Positions 36,699-36,941 of a DNA stretch of 36,941 nt are shown here, piece by piece. A model generated the notes under the pieces. That model ran no database searches. It was not told where the DNA came from and was given only the letters and a program-made list of their open reading frames with translations. The translations under genes were made by a program, and so were the position numbers. This DNA comes from CAZEAC01 sp964510065 (lineage in GTDB: Bacteria; Bdellovibrionota_C; UBA2361; CAIXSY01), in assembly GCA_964510065.1 (NCBI GenBank), contig CAZEAC010000045.1:1-36941 (forward strand). The letters are read 5' to 3'. How positions within the stretch are numbered: the stretch's first letter is position 1; every line of letters begins with the position of its first letter.

Positions 36699-36889
36699 GT
36701 CTTTCACCACTATATTAAGATAGCCAATCAGCAATTACTGGTTCGTACCTGCACTTTAGAAAGCCATCTCTGACCTGCCAACCCTTAATTACAGTGCAGA
36801 TCAAATTCCAGCTACTTTTCGTGTAACATTGACAGCTTACCCGACCATAACTTTGGTGGAGTGGGTCTTTTACATTAGGGAGTTAGGCC
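36699..36889. promoter_or_regulatory. Divergent intergenic region at the right edge
   Basis: The 191 bases between the beta-helix gene and the plus-strand gene at the right edge are AT-rich and must hold two promoters. AGGGAG at about 36877-36882 is the ribosome site of the plus-strand gene. No clear palindrome was seen. Confidence 0.4.
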
Positions 36890-36941
36890 ATGCGTGTTAT
36901 TAATACTCTAATATTACTGGGAATTTCTTTAGGCTTAAATG
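36890..36941 (+). CDS. Partial gene for a secreted or membrane protein
   Basis: ATG 36890 with AGGGAG 7 nt upstream, reading MRVINTLILLGISLGLN before the window ends. A short basic start and a hydrophobic run look like a signal peptide. Nothing beyond that can be said. Confidence 0.6.
   Translation, partial: MRVINTLILLGISLGLN

Overview
The window is a draft scaffold (two 10-N placeholder gaps, at 26098-26107 and 29887-29896) from a Gram-negative bacterium that I cannot place confidently. The evidence for Gram-negative is a type IVB-like coupling pair, a UPF0314/DUF2585 membrane protein and HrpB. An uncultured proteobacterium or deltaproteobacteria-like lineage is a guess. Coding density is high, most genes are on the minus strand, and several encoded proteins are unusually large (1,100-1,650 residues) and only partly assignable. 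No rRNA, tRNA or CRISPR array was seen.

Layout. 1-484: a decayed IS3-family end that has cut into a response-regulator gene; only the 3' half of the receiver domain survives. 494-3222 (minus): a compact three-gene group of a secreted Cys-rich protein, an atypical zinc-ribbon/SDR protein and a DUF2585 membrane protein. 3374-8224 (minus): a DotM-like membrane protein, a DotL/IcmO-like coupling ATPase and a small unknown protein, translationally coupled at the first junction. 8560-13503 (minus): a giant GlnD-like protein (nucleotidyltransferase, HD, two ACT domains) with a C-terminal half resembling ADP-dependent glucokinase/phosphofructokinase. 13587-17023 (plus): HrpB helicase and an SPFH/prohibitin-like protein. 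17033-25245 (minus): two coupled giants, an SF2 helicase-like protein (1369 aa) followed 2 nt later by a protein with a C-terminal J-domain (1366 aa). 25546-31041 (minus): a GT-C-type membrane protein and a large ankyrin protein, each interrupted by a gap, with a small proline-rich ORF between. 31373-36698: a repeat-containing basic protein, a cold-shock-like protein on plus, an aldo/keto reductase and a secreted beta-helix protein. The start of a plus-strand secreted protein runs off the right edge.

Working idea (inference). The DotL/DotM pair without other Dot/Icm genes, together with ankyrin and J-domain giants in the same 30 kb, raises the possibility of a protein-translocation system with nearby substrates, but nothing in the sequence links them directly. 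The most distinctive signals are the GlnD-ADP-kinase-like fusion and the coupled helicase/J-domain pair. A family of imperfect palindromes built on an ACCACAGAGGCACAGAG-type core recurs in five intergenic gaps. Two copies are embedded in about 145-150 bp symmetrical units, so they look like MITE/REP-type elements.
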